Shown: piece by piece, positions 62,786-64,000 of the stretch
Position numbering within the stretch: position 1 is the first letter of the stretch
Layout of the letters: the number at the start of each line of letters is the position of its first letter
NCBI GenBank assembly: GCA_019634635.1
Contig: JAHCBB010000018.1
Coordinates: forward strand, 31,927 to 95,926
Direction of reading: 5' to 3'
Origin: Verrucomicrobiia bacterium
GTDB taxonomy: Bacteria; Verrucomicrobiota; Verrucomicrobiia; Limisphaerales; UBA9464
DNA length: 64,000 nt
Position numbers and translations under genes: made by a program
Notes under the pieces: generated by a model
The model's database searches: none
Told to the model about the DNA's origin: nothing
The model's input: the letters and a program-made list of their open reading frames with translations, nothing else

Positions 62786-62992
62786 ATGAAAACAAACCCG
62801 ACATCAGAAGAAACTGCCCTTCGATTGCTGGACGAAGAGTGCATGGCCGAACTCTTGGGAATCTCCCGGAGAACATTGGTGACCCGCAGGACCGAGGGGG
62901 CCGTGCCGCACATCCGGCTGGGGCACTTGATCCGTTATTCTCCTGGGGACGTCTTGGAGCACCTTCGCCGTGCGACGCCTAAGCACCGCTAA
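62786..62992 (+). CDS. Small HTH protein, excisionase-like (MerR/HTH_17 type)
   Basis: A 68-residue DNA-binding protein. The block ECMAELLGISRRTLVTRRTEG is a helix-turn-helix of the type in excisionases and phage regulators, followed by VPHIRLGHLIRYSPGDVLEHL, the usual wing. It lies between the integrase and a replication-like protein on the same strand, which supports a role in excision or early control of the element. The ATG at 62786 lies downstream of the AT-rich promoter zone. It is too short for other domains. Confidence 0.8.
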   Translation: MKTNPTSEETALRLLDEECMAELLGISRRTLVTRRTEGAVPHIRLGHLIRYSPGDVLEHLRRATPKHR

Positions 62993-63021
62993 CCCCGTGC
63001 CGTGCTGCCCTTTTTATTTCC

Positions 63022-63798
63022 ATGAACAACGTGGGATTCATTCACTCTCGGCTGGATGAAGCGGGACTAAATCCCGGCCAATTCCGCGTGCTTTGCCACA
63101 TCCTGCGGCGCGACAAATGCCTGGCAAGCGTTTTAACCATTTCACAAGTATGCCAGATGCACAAAGACACAGTCTGGCGCGCCCTACGCGTCCTGGAGGC
63201 TCGCCGGATGATAAATCGCACGAGGCGCCAGGGGAGCACAACAGTCTTCACAGTTGCAGATCCAGACATCTGGACCTCTGAACCCACCGGAAACGGAGGG
63301 GTGCCTGAAAATGAGGGGCACCCCTCATTGCCCTCCAGAGGTGGCGGAAACGGAGGGGTTCCCACCCACCCGGAAATAAGGGGTACAAAGGTATTCCAGA
63401 ATAAGGTATTCCAGAATAAGTCATTCCAAGACAAAAGACCCCCCACCCCCATTTCGATTCCTGCTGACCCTGCGGAGACGCCTGACGTCGTGGAGGACGA
63501 TGGGTTTGAAGAATTCTGGGCAGTGTACCCCAAGAAAACCGCAAAGGTTGCCGCCAGGAGGGCATTCAAGAAAATCAAACCGTGCGAACTGGCGAGGATC
63601 ATCGCAAACATCGCGCACCGACTCGAAAACGACCCGCAATGGACCAAAGACGGCGGCGCATTTATCCCGTACCCGGCGACCTACCTCAACGGCCGCCGAT
63701 GGGAGGACGAGGCAACGCCTGCACCCGCGGCAAAAAAGGAGCCCAAGTGGGGAACGCCGGAGCATGGGCAATGGATGCTGGAACAAGCAATAGGATGA
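63022..63798 (+). CDS. Phage-type replication protein with HTH N-terminus
   Basis: A 258-residue protein in the element. The N-terminal ~80 residues form a winged-helix-like domain (FRVLCHILRRDKCLASVLTI, then KDTVWRALRVLEARRMINRTRR). The middle is a low-complexity linker with GNGGVP repeats and three VFQNK/VFQNK/SFQDK units from a 15-bp DNA repeat. The C-terminal part, FEEFWAVYPKKTAKVAARRAF ... FIPYPATYLNGRRWED, is a block often found at the end of phage replisome organiser proteins. A role in starting replication of the element is likely, but no helicase or primase motif is present. It starts 30 bp after the excisionase-like gene. Confidence 0.75.
   Translation: MNNVGFIHSRLDEAGLNPGQFRVLCHILRRDKCLASVLTISQVCQMHKDTVWRALRVLEARRMINRTRRQGSTTVFTVADPDIWTSEPTGNGGVPENEGHPSLPSRGGGNGGVPTHPEIRGTKVFQNKVFQNKSFQDKRPPTPISIPADPAETPDVVEDDGFEEFWAVYPKKTAKVAARRAFKKIKPCELARIIANIAHRLENDPQWTKDGGAFIPYPATYLNGRRWEDEATPAPAAKKEPKWGTPEHGQWMLEQAIG
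63391..63435 (+). repeat. 15-bp tandem repeat in the replication protein gene
   Basis: GTATTCCAGAATAAG occurs twice exactly (63391-63405 and 63406-63420), then a third time with changes (TCATTCCAAGACAAA). Being a multiple of three, it adds five-residue units (VFQNK) without breaking the frame. Confidence 0.85.
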
Positions 63799-63861
63799 AA
63801 CCTGCTAAAACTTGGATCGCGCAGAATGCGTCCTGCAAGGCATCTTGTTTTATGGTCCGCT

Positions 63862-63996
63862 ATGCTTGACTCTGGTCGAATCAAAACGCAGTGGAGACGG
63901 CAATGCGTTCAATTGCGGGCCACCCTGGAGGTTCAACCACGAGGTTGCCCCACGCCGTCAAAAGAAAGCTATCAAAACGTTCACGATAACGGGTGA
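63862..63996 (+). CDS. Possible short protein at the edge of the element
   Basis: A 44-codon frame from ATG 63862 to a TGA at 63994-63996. It has a basic N-terminal half and no recognised motif. There is no clear ribosome-binding site. It may be a small gene of the element or chance; no function can be given. Confidence 0.2.
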   Translation: MLDSGRIKTQWRRQCVQLRATLEVQPRGCPTPSKESYQNVHDNG

Positions 63997-64000
63997 ACAG

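Overview
The window looks like a chromosomal segment of a high-GC Verrucomicrobiota bacterium, probably near the Limisphaerales/Pedosphaera group; that placement is inference. The main clues are two paired sets of 'planctomycete cytochrome' PSD1 (DUF1549/DUF1553) and DUF1501 genes, DUF5690, PQQ-type beta-propeller secretory proteins, a GH57 branching enzyme next to a DUF4912 protein, and an H-X9-DG prepilin-like protein. All of these are typical of the Planctomycetes-Verrucomicrobia group. No rRNA, tRNA or CRISPR array was seen; the one clear RNA gene is tmRNA.

Layout. 1-5.8 kb: a partial DUF5690 membrane protein, a secreted PafA-like phosphatase, a beta-propeller protein, a LOG-family nucleotide hydrolase and a HAD-like protein. 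5.9-8.1 kb: a decayed stretch holding a truncated purD, a small membrane protein, a deleted IS200-like/RAYT transposase and a frameshifted ankyrin gene. 8.3-18 kb: DUF4097 protein, mannose-1-phosphate guanylyltransferase overlapping trpA, a 16-bp tandem array, a glcE-glcF-lctP operon for glycolate/lactate, and a secreted subtilase with a P-domain. 18-30 kb: recF, a PSD1-DUF1501 pair, a LarA family protein, a second beta-propeller protein, glycogen phosphorylase and an intact RAYT-like transposase. 30-35.4 kb: a GbsR-type regulator coupled to a DCC protein, a Gly/Ala-rich secreted protein, lepA and an unusual lepB. 35.4-45 kb: a 1482-residue SGNH-propeller-HEAT-discoidin-cupredoxin protein, then a membrane protein/winged-helix operon and an ispH/DUF4173 operon that carry the same operator-like palindrome, and an M23-type peptidase. 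45-60.5 kb: a second PSD1-DUF1501 pair, proA, a zinc alcohol dehydrogenase, a prepilin-like protein, a class C beta-lactamase-like hydrolase, purN, an IMP dehydrogenase, and the GH57/DUF4912 pair. 60.7-64 kb: ssrA (tmRNA), followed at its 3' end by a tyrosine recombinase, an excisionase-like HTH protein and a phage-replication-like protein. This is one end of an integrated element that runs out of the window.

How the genes fit together: glycogen phosphorylase and the GH57 enzyme point to glycogen storage; glcE/glcF/lctP and LarA to two-carbon and three-carbon hydroxy-acid metabolism; the secreted oxidases, phosphatase, peptidases and propeller proteins to extracellular polymer or sugar degradation. 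The most unusual signals are the pair of matching operators around the winged-helix gene, a family of short dispersed repeats (one copy in frame inside a coding gene), the element at ssrA, and a signal peptidase with Arg where the catalytic Lys is expected.
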